From NCBI GenBank assembly GCA_910585355.1, contig CAJUDN010000001.1, forward strand, positions 92,569-143,519: a DNA stretch of 50,951 bases, read 5' to 3'. The translations under genes and the position numbers were made by a program. Positions 17,918 through 26,302 of this stretch are shown here, in pieces. Every line of letters starts with the position of its first letter. Position 1 is the stretch's first letter. The notes beneath the pieces are model-generated. The model was not told where the DNA came from. It was given only the letters and a program-made list of their open reading frames with translations, and did no database searches. The stretch comes from an uncultured Lachnospiraceae bacterium (lineage in GTDB: Bacteria; Bacillota_A; Clostridia; Lachnospirales; Lachnospiraceae).

Positions 17918-18070
17918 TAATAAATTTTATACAAAAGTACTATCGAAAAATGAGATATTGTGGTAAAATATGCATAACAGATTTTTGAGCTTTGGGCAGT
18001 GTCCGGACCTTCCTGCGCCTGTACGCTGTGCACTGCGGACTGAATCATTATTATTTCAGGGGGAAATATT

Positions 18071-19279
18071 ATGGCAAAAGAAATGATTGCAATGCTGCTT
18101 GCCGGAGGCCAGGGTTCCCGCCTTTATGCCTTGACCCAGAAGCTGGCAAAACCTGCAGTTCCCTTTGGCGGAAAGTACCGTATCATCGATTTTCCGCTAT
18201 CGAACTGTGTGAACTCAGGAATTGATACCGTAGGCATTCTTACCCAGTATCAGCCCATGGTATTAAATGAGTACATAGGGAACGGACAGCCGTGGGATCT
18301 GGACCGTCTCTACGGAGGTGTTCATGTACTTCCGCCTTATCAGCAGGCATCCGGCTCTGACTGGTATAAAGGAACTGCCAACGCCATTTATCAAAATATT
18401 CCGTTTATTGAGAGATATGATCCGAAGTATGTTATCATCCTTTCCGGTGACCAGATCTGTAAGCAGGATTACAGCGATTTCTTACGGTTCCATAAGGAAA
18501 AGAACGCAGAATTCAGTGTTGCCGTTATGGAGGTTCCGTTGGAGGAGGCGTCCCGCTTCGGCCTTATGGTCGCGGACAAGAATGACAAGATCACAGAATT
18601 CCAGGAGAAACCCAAGAACCCCAAGTCCAATCTGGCTTCCATGGGTATTTATATTTTTAACTGGGATATTTTGAGAAAGTATTTGATTGAGGATGAGGCG
18701 GATCCCAATTCCGAAAACGATTTTGGAAACAACATTATCCCCAACCTTTTAAAAGACGGCCGCAACATGTACGCATATCATTTTGACGGATACTGGAAGG
18801 ATGTTGGAACCATTTCTTCTTTATGGGAAGCCAATATGGAAGTTCTGGATCCGGAACACAGCGGAATCAACCTGTTTGATGAAAACTGGAAGATTTACAG
18901 CCGTAATAGCGGCATGACAGGCCATAAGATCAGCCATACAGGCGTGGTGGAAAACTCCATGATAACAGATGGCTGCCGCATTGACGGGCATGTGAAGCAT
19001 TCCATTCTTTTTGCAGGCGTTAAGGTGGAAGAGGGCGCAGACGTGGAAGATGCAGTTATAATGGGAGGTTCCGTAATTAAGGCCGGAGCGGTTGTAAAGC
19101 ACTGTATCGTAGCCGAAAACGTAGTGATTGGAAAGAATGCCGTTGTGGGCGCAATGCCATCCGGCGCTGAAAAAGGCGTGGCCACCATCGGTTCCGGCAT
19201 TCAGATTGGGGATGGCGCTAAAATCGGCCCCAATGCCATGATTAATAAAAATGTAGAAGGCGGTGAAGAACAATGGTAA
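18071..19279 (+). CDS. glgC: glucose-1-phosphate adenylyltransferase, catalytic subunit GlgC
   Basis: A 402-residue enzyme that makes ADP-glucose from glucose-1-phosphate and ATP, the committed step of bacterial glycogen synthesis. The pyrophosphorylase motif AGGQGSRLYALT (residues ~12-23), KPAVPFGGKYR and the sugar-phosphate region FQEKPKNP are intact. The C-terminal part is a left-handed beta-helix. The start ATG follows a GGGGG stretch. Its 3' end overlaps glgD by 7 bases (ATGGTAA), so translation is coupled, as expected for subunits of a GlgC-GlgD complex. Confidence 0.96.
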   Translation: MAKEMIAMLLAGGQGSRLYALTQKLAKPAVPFGGKYRIIDFPLSNCVNSGIDTVGILTQYQPMVLNEYIGNGQPWDLDRLYGGVHVLPPYQQASGSDWYKGTANAIYQNIPFIERYDPKYVIILSGDQICKQDYSDFLRFHKEKNAEFSVAVMEVPLEEASRFGLMVADKNDKITEFQEKPKNPKSNLASMGIYIFNWDILRKYLIEDEADPNSENDFGNNIIPNLLKDGRNMYAYHFDGYWKDVGTISSLWEANMEVLDPEHSGINLFDENWKIYSRNSGMTGHKISHTGVVENSMITDGCRIDGHVKHSILFAGVKVEEGADVEDAVIMGGSVIKAGAVVKHCIVAENVVIGKNAVVGAMPSGAEKGVATIGSGIQIGDGAKIGPNAMINKNVEGGEEQW

Positions 19280-20412
19280 ATTCCAACGCAGATGCACTGG
19301 GCATCATTTTCCCAAACAGCTATGACAGTCTTGTTCCGGAGCTGGTCAGCGAGCGTTTAATGGCATCCATTCCGTTTGCGGGCCGTTACCGTATGGTGGA
19401 TTTTATTCTGTCCAGCATGGTAAACTGCGGAATCGACAATATCTCCATTATTGTGCGCGAAAACTACCATTCCCTTATGGACCATCTGGGATCCGGCCGC
19501 GAGTGGGATCTGGCCCGTAAAAACGGCGGATTGAATATATTCCCGCCGTTTGCGGAGAAAGGAATCAAAGTTTATACCGGACGTGTGGAAGCCCTTGCCA
19601 GCGTCCTTCCGTTCCTGCGGGAGCAAAAGGAGAAGTATGTGGTGATGGCCGACACGAATATCGCCGCGAATTTTGATTTTAAAGCTTTGATTGAAGCTCA
19701 TGTGAAAAGCGGCGCTGATGTGACCGCTGTATACGCAGAGGAGAAGATTCCGGAGAGCGCAAGAAAGACGGATGTTGTAAAGGATCTCTACTATACCTTA
19801 AATATCGACAACGGACGTGTGAAGAAGATTTACATGAATTCCCAGAAGGAAGGTATTCAAAATTATTCCATGAACGTCTATGTGATCGACAGAGAGCTTC
19901 TCATCGATCAGATTCATACCGCCTTTGTTCGCGGCTATGCGTACTTTGAGCGGGATATCCTGGCTCCGCAGCTTGAAAAATTAAATGTCCGGGCCTATAA
20001 GTATGACAGATATTTCGCCAGAATTAACGACATGAAGAGCTACTTTGATGAGAATATGAAGCTCCTTGATGATAAGAATCTGGATGCTCTGTTTGAGGGA
20101 AATCCAATCTATACAAAGATTCGTGATGATAACCCCACCAGATATATCAACGGCGCGAAGGGAAAGAATGTCCTGGTCGCAGACGGATGCGTGATTGAGG
20201 GTGAAGTGGAAAACTGCATTTTGTTCCGTGGCGTTAAGATTGCCAAAGGCGCAAAGGTAAAGAACTGCGTTCTGATGCAGGACACTGTTGTGGAAGAGGG
20301 CGCGAGACTGGAATATGTCATTACCGATAAGAACGTGACCATAACAGTCGGAAAAGAGCTTTACGGTACAGACAGCTTCCAGGTATATGTTGCCAAGTAT
20401 CAGACGGTATAA
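19273..20412 (+). CDS. glgD: GlgD regulatory subunit of ADP-glucose pyrophosphorylase
   Basis: A 379-residue homolog of GlgC that lacks the catalytic G-rich motif: the N-terminus reads LGIIFPNSYDSLVPELVSERL instead of AGGxGxRL, while FAGRYRMVDF and the beta-helix are kept. GlgD proteins of Firmicutes are inactive or weak alone and boost GlgC in a mixed complex. It overlaps glgC and is followed by a strong terminator. No glgA, glgB or glgP is present in this window. Confidence 0.95.
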   Translation: MVNSNADALGIIFPNSYDSLVPELVSERLMASIPFAGRYRMVDFILSSMVNCGIDNISIIVRENYHSLMDHLGSGREWDLARKNGGLNIFPPFAEKGIKVYTGRVEALASVLPFLREQKEKYVVMADTNIAANFDFKALIEAHVKSGADVTAVYAEEKIPESARKTDVVKDLYYTLNIDNGRVKKIYMNSQKEGIQNYSMNVYVIDRELLIDQIHTAFVRGYAYFERDILAPQLEKLNVRAYKYDRYFARINDMKSYFDENMKLLDDKNLDALFEGNPIYTKIRDDNPTRYINGAKGKNVLVADGCVIEGEVENCILFRGVKIAKGAKVKNCVLMQDTVVEEGARLEYVITDKNVTITVGKELYGTDSFQVYVAKYQTV

Positions 20413-20429
20413 ATGGTTTCCAGAGATTA

Positions 20430-20475
20430 AAAAAGTGAGCGCCGCAGGCGATTCTGCTTATGGCGCTCACTTTTT
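20430..20475 (+). terminator. intrinsic terminator of glgC-glgD
   Basis: Perfect 14-bp arms AAAAAGTGAGCGCC / GGCGCTCACTTTTT with an 18-base loop, 17 bases after the glgD stop. The remaining bases to the end of the MATE gene (20663) show no gene and at most a weak GC hairpin. Confidence 0.95.
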
Positions 20476-20662
20476 GCGTTCTGCATTCCGAGTTTTACGT
20501 CAGGGCCAGCGCAGTCCCCTTTCTTTATCGCATCTTGAGAGATTCAAGGATATCTGCATTGTTGAATCCTGAAAGCTATGGTACAGTCCCGCTAAGGAAA
20601 ATAAGGAAAATCAGAGAAGGAAGGCGGCTTACCCTCCGCCATTGAAGGGACTAATCCTCCTT

Positions 20663-22000
20663 TCAATAATTATATTTCTTTCTTTTACCAAGTAAAAACG
20701 CAAACGATACAAACACGCCTAAGATCTCACTGCCGGCAAGGGAATACCACACGCCGTCAAGTTCCCAAATCATCGGCATAACAATAATGCAGAGCACAGG
20801 CAGAACCAGCGCACGCATAAAAGAAATAGCGGCGGATACTGCGCCGTCATTGAGTGCGGTAAAGAAGCAGGAGGTATACATATTAAACCACATCACAAGG
20901 AACGGTACCGCGCAGATTTTAAAGGCGTGAGTAGTCATATCTAAGAGCTTCCCATCATACCCGACAAAAATGGAGGCGAGAGGACGGGCAAGCAGTATGG
21001 CCAATGCGGTCAGGACAACTGCGGAAGAAGCAAGCATAACTAGACTTCTTTTCAAAATATTCTTCATTTCCTTATGGTTTTTCGCGCCGTAATGGTACCC
21101 CACAATCGGAGAGCTGCCCTGTGAGTATCCGTTAAAGATGCCTAAAAAGATGAACGCCGCATACATAACAACGCCATAGGCTGCAACGCCGTCTTCGCCC
21201 GCATATTTCATCAGCTGCAGGTTATACAAGATGCCCGTGACAGAGCCGGAAACGCTGGACAGCATTTCAGACGCGCCGTTGCCGCAAGCCAAAAGCATCG
21301 GTTTGATTGCAAAAGTTGTTTTTGTAAAACGCAGCGCGGATTGGTTTTTCCTGCTCAAAAACCATATAAGAGGAATGATACCGGCAACACATTGGCTGAG
21401 CCCGGTTGCAAGAGCTGCGCCTGCAATGCCCATCGGAATCACCGCTATAAGCACGTAATCCATAATCATATTGGACACGCCGGCTGCAATCACGACTCCC
21501 AACGCCAGTTTCGGCTTTTCAGCAACGATCAGATAACTTTGGAAAGTATACTGTGCCTGCAATGCCGTGTTGAAAAGCAGACAAATTGTGCCGTAGGTCA
21601 TCACATCGCCAATCATGGCATCTGTTGCGCCGAACAAGTAAGCGACGGGACGAAGAACAGAGACACCGACAACCGTAAAGAAAATACTTGTTCCAAGCAT
21701 CAGATACATCATCATCGTGAAGTACCGTCTTGCTTTGGGAATATTCCCCTCGCCCAAGGTTTTCGCTACCAGGGCGCTGCCGCCGATACCGAGCATGGCT
21801 CCGACGCCGCCGAGGATCTGCAAAAACGGGATAATCAGATTAACGGATGCAAAGGCTGTTTTACCAACAATGTTGGAAACGAAAAAGCCGTCCACCATAC
21901 CGTAGACAGATGTAAAGATCATCATACAGATAGATGGTAAGGTAAACCGGATCAATCGGCTGTATGTAAAGTGATCTGATAATTGAATTTGCTGTTTCAT
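20663..22000 (-). CDS. MATE family efflux transporter (second copy)
   Basis: A 445-residue multidrug/metabolite exporter of the MATE family with about twelve membrane helices. Near the N-terminus TLPSICMMIFTSVYGMVDGFFVSN carries the family signature. It is not a close copy of the transporter at 12088-13443. The start is the ATG at 22000 after AGGAG. It is expressed from a near-consensus promoter at 22248-22276 through a leader of about 240 bases that contains an intrinsic terminator, so expression is probably conditional. Codon use includes more A/T-rich choices than its neighbours, which could mean later acquisition, but this is an impression only. Confidence 0.92.
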   Translation of the reverse strand: MKQQIQLSDHFTYSRLIRFTLPSICMMIFTSVYGMVDGFFVSNIVGKTAFASVNLIIPFLQILGGVGAMLGIGGSALVAKTLGEGNIPKARRYFTMMMYLMLGTSIFFTVVGVSVLRPVAYLFGATDAMIGDVMTYGTICLLFNTALQAQYTFQSYLIVAEKPKLALGVVIAAGVSNMIMDYVLIAVIPMGIAGAALATGLSQCVAGIIPLIWFLSRKNQSALRFTKTTFAIKPMLLACGNGASEMLSSVSGSVTGILYNLQLMKYAGEDGVAAYGVVMYAAFIFLGIFNGYSQGSSPIVGYHYGAKNHKEMKNILKRSLVMLASSAVVLTALAILLARPLASIFVGYDGKLLDMTTHAFKICAVPFLVMWFNMYTSCFFTALNDGAVSAAISFMRALVLPVLCIIVMPMIWELDGVWYSLAGSEILGVFVSFAFLLGKRKKYNY

Positions 22001-22025
22001 TCTGTTCTCCTTTTTGGTTTGAATT

Positions 22026-22079
22026 AAAAAAATAGAACGCCCGATGACCAAAAGGCATAGCCTTTATGGTTACCGAGCG
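22026..22079 (-). terminator. intrinsic terminator (attenuator) in the MATE leader
   Basis: On the minus strand an imperfect stem of about 16 pairs (22060-22079 with 22038-22056, loop TAT) is followed by TTCTA and a run of seven T. It lies only some 25 bases before the MATE start codon, so reading through it is needed for expression. An upstream mini-hairpin CGAG/CTCG (22074-22085) uses the same bases and could act against it. Confidence 0.65.
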
Positions 22080-22241
22080 CACTCGACATCTTGTATTCGA
22101 CCTATGGGAACAAATTCCCAGGTGTATTGCGATACACGGTCCTCCGATGAAACTCTGTGATTTAATTTTTCGATTTCTTCTTTTACTTCATCACTCAGTG
22201 CGGAAAAGCATTATTCTCAGCTTTGATAAGCGGCACAACAA
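22038..22241 (-). promoter_or_regulatory. structured leader RNA, candidate riboswitch or attenuator
   Basis: Between the promoter and the MATE gene the transcript can form a closed junction: GACC/GGTC (22138-22141 with 22099-22102) encloses two hairpins, GTGTAT/ATACAC (22122-22137) and GGGAA/TTCCC (22106-22119). The terminator follows. A short frame starting at GTG 22082 (ATG 22058 inside) runs through the terminator stem into the MATE start, so translation of it could break the terminator. I do not recognise a known riboswitch class. The upstream part also has an open stretch without a start codon that may be a gene remnant. Confidence 0.5.
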
Positions 22242-22247
22242 GTTCAT

Positions 22248-22276
22248 AGTATAATCCGAAATTGGATATATGTCAA
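22248..22276 (-). promoter_or_regulatory. promoter of the second MATE gene
   Basis: On the minus strand, TTGACA, 17 bases and TATACT. The -35 is consensus and the -10 matches at 5 of 6 positions. Confidence 0.85.
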
Positions 22277-22283
22277 TGACTTT

Positions 22284-24005
22284 TTATGGCCGGGGAGCCG
22301 GCCGGATTTTACTGATCTGCGTCACCTGCCTGGGCGTATCGTCTTCAGTGTAGGTAAAGGTGATCTGATCGCCGGATTTTAAGAATGGAAGGCTTTCATG
22401 GATGGTCACATAAGCAGCATACACCGTATCACTGCCTTTCAGGGTAAAGTAATAGCAGGTGTTTCCGGCAATGACCGTATCTGTCACCGCGTCGATAGTG
22501 CCATCCTTTTCCTTCATGTCCGCCGGCTCTCCGATTTCCACATCTTCAAGATTCAGGGCGGTCCGGTAATTTTTTCTGGCGTCGTCGATGGTGGCTCCGG
22601 TTCCTACGATCTGATATTGTTCCACGTCCACAAACGCGTACATTTTCACCAGTCCGGCATCGTCTTTCAGGGAGACAAAATAGGTGGGACGGTCGGAGAT
22701 GTTTAACAGAAGGGGGAAGGTGGCGGAATATTTTAAGTGCTGTACCTGTCCCTGGGCGGAGGCCATGGCGGAAGTTTCCGTGGCTCCCGGAACCGTGTAG
22801 AATCTGGTGGCCTTGGTTCTTAAATTTACCAGTACGAAACCGATGTTGGACTGGTCCGCGGTAACGGATGACATTCCCGTATAAAGGTATACGTCGTCAT
22901 CTAAAGCCAGATAATTGTAGCCATATGTGGTGCGCCGTACATTTTTCTGGCCGAAGATGGAATTGATATAACCGTTCTGGAAGCGGCCGTTATCGTCCAG
23001 CTGAGTGATGATCAAATCGGAATCATAAAGCTGGTCAATCCATTGGGGAACTTCGTCTTTTTCATAAAACACGGATTCTCCGGTGATGGCATTTACAAGA
23101 ATGGCTCCGTCGATATCTTTACCGCTCCACCAGCCAATGCGGTAAGCGATAGTGGGGGCCACCCAGTAGGGCGTTCCGGAGTCGTCGATTTCAAAGGAGA
23201 CGGTTTCGAATATTTTTGTGGGGTAGGAAAACCGCATATGACGGTAAATGTTTCTGAAAAAGTATTCGCTGGGAGAGTATTTCATTCCGTTTTCCAGCCA
23301 TACCAGATCGGTCTGCTGGGTTACCATGTTTACTGTAATATAGGCGGGAAGTCCCTTCTTCTGGTTGTAAAACCATTTAATGGGATCCGCATAGGATAAT
23401 GGAGTCACCCGGTAAGGGCTTCCTTTATAGTTGATCTGGGTGTAGTCGTTTTCTATTTCAAACTGGGAAACCAGTTCGGACATTTCTCCCAGCTTCCGGC
23501 TGCCAAGCCTTGTGGCGGTATCGCGGTCTACCACAGGAATCTGACTCATGTTGATTTCAGCCACATCCTGTGAAAAATCCCCGTTTTCTATGAGAATCAG
23601 GTCCCGATACCGGGTGGCGTTGAAGAACTGGATCCCGGCCAGGGAAGCAATCATCATGAATATAATAAGGAGCCCAATGAAACCAAAGCCATACTTTAAG
23701 GGCTTTGCCAGAGCGCGTCCGGGAGTAGCCGGCCCGTTTTCAGAAGGACTGGTTACGAAGCGAAGCTGCCCTGTATAAGGGTCGCGCTCCAGGTGCAGAT
23801 TCCTGTTTCCAAGACTGGAAAGGAATTCCCTCATATAGGTGATGAAATTTACAGTCAGAATAATAAGAACGGACAGGATCAGGAAGATGAAAAAATCCTG
23901 GCTTTTTAAGTTGATTGCCGGCAGCATCATATAATAAAGAAGAAAAATGATGATGGCGGAAATCAGGATTCCTCCCAGTATGGAGGAAAAACGTTTCTTT
24001 TTCAT
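22284..24005 (-). CDS. membrane-anchored protein of unknown function
   Basis: A 573-residue protein. It has three predicted membrane helices near the N-terminus (about 9-30, 38-57 and 108-128) with a short loop, then a large region of about 440 residues outside the membrane, rich in aromatic residues and beta-prone, with repeated segments such as AYITVNMVTQQTDLVWL and GAILVNAITGESVFY that resemble each other and loosely recall PepSY-type units. A C-terminal domain near 500-573 looks like a small beta barrel. I do not recognise the family. The gene has its own promoter and no operon partner; its stop abuts the leader region of the second MATE gene. Confidence 0.8.
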   Translation of the reverse strand: MKKKRFSSILGGILISAIIIFLLYYMMLPAINLKSQDFFIFLILSVLIILTVNFITYMREFLSSLGNRNLHLERDPYTGQLRFVTSPSENGPATPGRALAKPLKYGFGFIGLLIIFMMIASLAGIQFFNATRYRDLILIENGDFSQDVAEINMSQIPVVDRDTATRLGSRKLGEMSELVSQFEIENDYTQINYKGSPYRVTPLSYADPIKWFYNQKKGLPAYITVNMVTQQTDLVWLENGMKYSPSEYFFRNIYRHMRFSYPTKIFETVSFEIDDSGTPYWVAPTIAYRIGWWSGKDIDGAILVNAITGESVFYEKDEVPQWIDQLYDSDLIITQLDDNGRFQNGYINSIFGQKNVRRTTYGYNYLALDDDVYLYTGMSSVTADQSNIGFVLVNLRTKATRFYTVPGATETSAMASAQGQVQHLKYSATFPLLLNISDRPTYFVSLKDDAGLVKMYAFVDVEQYQIVGTGATIDDARKNYRTALNLEDVEIGEPADMKEKDGTIDAVTDTVIAGNTCYYFTLKGSDTVYAAYVTIHESLPFLKSGDQITFTYTEDDTPRQVTQISKIRPAPRP

Positions 24006-24040
24006 AAAAATTCTAAATTCCCCTTTCTATGATTAGATAC

Positions 24041-24069
24041 AGTATAACATTTATTCCCTGTTTTTGCAA
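24041..24069 (-). promoter_or_regulatory. promoter of the unknown membrane protein gene
   Basis: On the minus strand, TTGCAA, 17 bases and TATACT, about 35 bases before the ATG at 24005. Confidence 0.75.
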
Positions 24070-24136
24070 TTTTAGGCTGTTTTCTTTAAGATATTTAGGA
24101 AATTTTAAGAATTATATGAAGAAATCAAGAGACTGC

Positions 24137-24232
24137 GCCCGCAGGCAATTTTAAATGGACATACGCTTTGACTCCATTATGATACTGGCTCCCCGGCCAA
24201 TCAGCGAAGTGATCGACCGGGGAGTGAACAGT
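24137..24232. repeat. dispersed intergenic repeat, copy B (one end missing)
   Basis: About 95 bp between the unknown membrane gene and the first 3D-domain gene. It ends in TGAACAGT (24225-24232). Its reverse complement matches copy C at 35222-35363, including the 16-mer GCCAGTATCATAATGG (24174-24189 reversed; 35266-35281). The left inverted end seen in copies A and C is absent. Confidence 0.7.
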
Positions 24233-24239
24233 GACCATT

Positions 24240-24950
24240 TTACTTAATCAGATATACTTCCGCGCGCACAGAGCCATGCTGTCTTGCCTCTGCGTGGGTA
24301 TTGTAAAAAATATCAATATGGTTTCCTTTGACACCTCCGCCGGTATCCTCTGCCACGTATTCGATCCCGTTAATCAGAAGGCGGCTTCCAATGGGAATCA
24401 CTCTCGGGTCCACAGCAACGGTGTGCCGGGCAGTGGCAACAGCGCCGGAGCTGGTGTGGCGACCCCACCCTTCAGAACAGTGATTACAGGGACAATAGGC
24501 TGTTGTGCGGAAGGAACCCAGGGGAACCAGATTTTTATAACCGGAAACGGGATTTCCAACGATGTGCTGGAGTTTTTTTTCAATGGTGGTTTCCTTGGCG
24601 CTGATGCTGACCGTGTAAACTGCATCAGGGAGGCTGTCCCAGTCCAGTCCCGTGTGGAAACCGTAGTTTCCGGTTCCTATGCCGCGTGCAGACAGGTCAT
24701 CCCGGTACTCATCTGCTTTTGCTGTGAGGGTTTTTACGGTTTCTCCGGTGGAATTATTTATGACAGTAACGGTAACGGTCTGGGCAGCTTCCGGCTCGGA
24801 GGAATCCCAGACCCATCCGGCGATGGCATCGCCTACAATACTGTCCAAATGCCCATTTATCTTTGAGGTATCTGCGAAGGCGCAGGTGGTGCTTATCATG
24901 GTGAAAAGCGCCATCAGTGCAGCCCTGGCAATAAGTCTTGCTTTTGCCAT
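24240..24950 (-). CDS. secreted 3D-domain protein (cell-wall associated)
   Basis: A 236-residue exported protein. A signal peptide ends near residue 26 (CAFA/DT). Residues ~30-115 form a beta-rich domain beginning GHLDSIVGDAIAGWVWD. The C-terminal 3D domain (from ~150) has TAYCPC, HTVAVDPRVIPIGS, EDTGGGVKGNHIDIF with the conserved Asp residues. 3D domains occur in cell-wall lytic or stationary-phase-survival proteins such as YocH/YuiC and MltA. It is a tandem paralog of the next gene. An OmpR/WalR-like direct repeat lies in its leader (25005-25021). Confidence 0.88.
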   Translation of the reverse strand: MAKARLIARAALMALFTMISTTCAFADTSKINGHLDSIVGDAIAGWVWDSSEPEAAQTVTVTVINNSTGETVKTLTAKADEYRDDLSARGIGTGNYGFHTGLDWDSLPDAVYTVSISAKETTIEKKLQHIVGNPVSGYKNLVPLGSFRTTAYCPCNHCSEGWGRHTSSGAVATARHTVAVDPRVIPIGSRLLINGIEYVAEDTGGGVKGNHIDIFYNTHAEARQHGSVRAEVYLIK

Positions 24951-25004
24951 GTTTCAACATCCTTTCTTTTCCGTGTCATAAGTGTTACAAAATATGCACA
25001 TAGC

Positions 25005-25021
25005 GTAACAAAAATGTAACA
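25005..25021 (-). promoter_or_regulatory. WalR/OmpR-type direct repeat TGTTAC-N5-TGTTAC
   Basis: On the minus strand TGTTAC, ATTTT, TGTTAC. This matches the WalR (YycF) box pattern TGTWAH-N5-TGTWAH. It lies about 55 bases before the 3D gene start and downstream of the predicted -10, so if functional it may repress from that promoter or activate another. Confidence 0.5.
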
Positions 25022-25039
25022 AATCGGAAACAATTAGAT

Positions 25040-25067
25040 ATTTTACATATTTTCCCGAATTTGTCAA
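25040..25067 (-). promoter_or_regulatory. promoter of the first 3D-domain gene
   Basis: On the minus strand, TTGACA, 16 bases and TAAAAT, about 90 bases before the start codon. Confidence 0.7.
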
Positions 25068-25115
25068 GCCCCATGAATGAAAAGGATGCGGCACTGTAAG
25101 GGATTCAAAAAGAAA

Positions 25116-25167
25116 ATCCCCCATATATGGGCCCTTAATCTGTGGGTTAAGTCCATATATGGGGGAT
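25116..25167 (-). terminator. intrinsic terminator of the second 3D-domain gene
   Basis: Perfect 15-bp arms ATCCCCCATATATGG / CCATATATGGGGGAT with an inner CTTAA/TTAAG pair in the loop. On the minus strand it is followed by a T-rich run and begins 18 bases after the stop codon. Confidence 0.9.
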
Positions 25168-25185
25168 AAAAAAAATCCTGTTTTT

Positions 25186-25977
25186 TTACTTTTCTTCCTT
25201 TACAGAGTAAACTTCTACAGTTTTTAATCCATAATCCAAAGCTTCTTCATGGGTGGCAAAATAGATGTCCAGACGATTTCCGGCAATGCCGCCGCCCATA
25301 TCCTCAACGGTATAAACAACTCCGTCGATCCAGAGTCTGGTACCCAGCGGAAAAACGTCTAAATCCGCAGCAATGGTGTGTTCCGGTTGGGGAACTGTGC
25401 CGGAGTAAGTGAGCGTGCTGCCTGCACAGCATATGTCGCAGGAGCAGTATGCGCTTGCCGTGAAAGAACCCAGGTATTCTCCGGCTGTTTCGGAACCAGA
25501 ATTTGTGGAGTCATTTTCTGAGCGGCTCTGGCCGATGGCAGCTGTGGCATTGACAGGTTCGAAGCCGGGACCGATTTCTAATTTGGAGGCGGTACATGTT
25601 TCTTTATTATAAAGAAAGAAGCCCTCCAGAGGAATACGCTCCTCTCCGGAGACGACGGCAGCCGTTACGGTATAGGAAGCGCTTTTGTACTGAGACCAGT
25701 CAATGGCGTATGAAAAACTGTGGTCAGAACGATTATCTTTGGTGTTTACAGAAAGGACAGCGACATCTTCCGGGTCGTCGCCGCCCATAAGAGTCAGTTC
25801 CACGGAAACGGCAGCATCGGAATTTTCTTTATCACGGGCCCATCCTGAGATGGAAGATTCAGTTACGGAGTCTAAATGGCCGGAAATTTTCGCGGCATAT
25901 GCCGGAAAGACAGCCATGGAAGAAAGGAACAGGGTTGCGCCGGAAATGAAAAGCCGGCATAGTAAACTCTTTTTCAT
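25186..25977 (-). CDS. secreted 3D-domain protein (paralog)
   Basis: A 263-residue exported protein with a signal peptide ending near residue 28 (AYAA), the same N-terminal beta domain as its neighbour (GHLDSVTESSISGWARD), a Ser/Asn-rich spacer (about 145-170) and a C-terminal 3D domain with ASAYCSCDICC, HTIAADLDVFPLGT and EDMGGGIAGNRLDIYF. It has four Cys in the 3D entry region where the neighbour has three, which could give disulfides or metal binding. It has its own consensus promoter and terminator, so the two paralogs are separately controlled. Enzymatic activity on peptidoglycan is likely by family but not shown. Confidence 0.88.
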   Translation of the reverse strand: MKKSLLCRLFISGATLFLSSMAVFPAYAAKISGHLDSVTESSISGWARDKENSDAAVSVELTLMGGDDPEDVAVLSVNTKDNRSDHSFSYAIDWSQYKSASYTVTAAVVSGEERIPLEGFFLYNKETCTASKLEIGPGFEPVNATAAIGQSRSENDSTNSGSETAGEYLGSFTASAYCSCDICCAGSTLTYSGTVPQPEHTIAADLDVFPLGTRLWIDGVVYTVEDMGGGIAGNRLDIYFATHEEALDYGLKTVEVYSVKEEK

Positions 25978-25998
25978 GTTTGACCTCGCATTCTGGTA

Positions 25999-26017
25999 TT
26001 ATGACAAAATGTCATAA
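25999..26017. promoter_or_regulatory. palindrome in the leader of the second 3D gene, possible operator
   Basis: TTATGACA AAA TGTCATAA, perfect 8-bp arms, placed about 20 bases after the -10 element and 22 bases before the start codon. This is a position suited to a repressor site or a leader hairpin. Confidence 0.5.
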
Positions 26018-26035
26018 AAAATCGACATTTATTTC

Positions 26036-26064
26036 ATTATATTTACAAAGCTGTTAAATGTCAA
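26036..26064 (-). promoter_or_regulatory. consensus promoter of the second 3D-domain gene
   Basis: On the minus strand TTGACA, 17 bases, TATAAT: a perfect sigma-A promoter. Confidence 0.9.
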
Positions 26065-26095
26065 GCAAACCTGTGTATTATAGGTAAATTTCTGG

Positions 26096-26124
26096 TAACC
26101 ATTGAACCTTGCGAAGATTCCGGG
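26096..26124. repeat. dispersed repeat, reversed copy G
   Basis: Reads TAACCATTGAACCTTGCGAAG then ATTCCGGG, nearly the reverse complement of the F2 repeat at 17889-17917. A second end-like AACGGTTACG lies near 26211. The rest of this 370-base gap holds the hrcA promoter and CIRCE. Confidence 0.65.
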
Positions 26125-26259
26125 CAAAAAGCGGGCCGAAGGCTTATTTTCGTAAGCGTTTTTTCATAACCCTTCAGGGAGGTCCGCATGTTCCCTGTGC
26201 CGACATGTCTTAACGGTTACGATTTTTATGAAAAACCTGTGAAAAGAGAGAAAAATATC

Positions 26260-26288
26260 TTGACAAATGACTGGTTAAGTAATATAGT
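26260..26288 (+). promoter_or_regulatory. sigma-A promoter of the hrcA operon
   Basis: TTGACA, 17 bases, TATAGT, immediately upstream of the CIRCE operator. Confidence 0.93.
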
Positions 26289-26302
26289 TACAACTGTGAA
26301 TG

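Noticed and set aside
21861..22082. 73-codon frame overlapping the MATE start as an independent gene
   Set aside because: Most of it lies inside the MATE coding region in another frame. Only its first part could matter, as a leader peptide.
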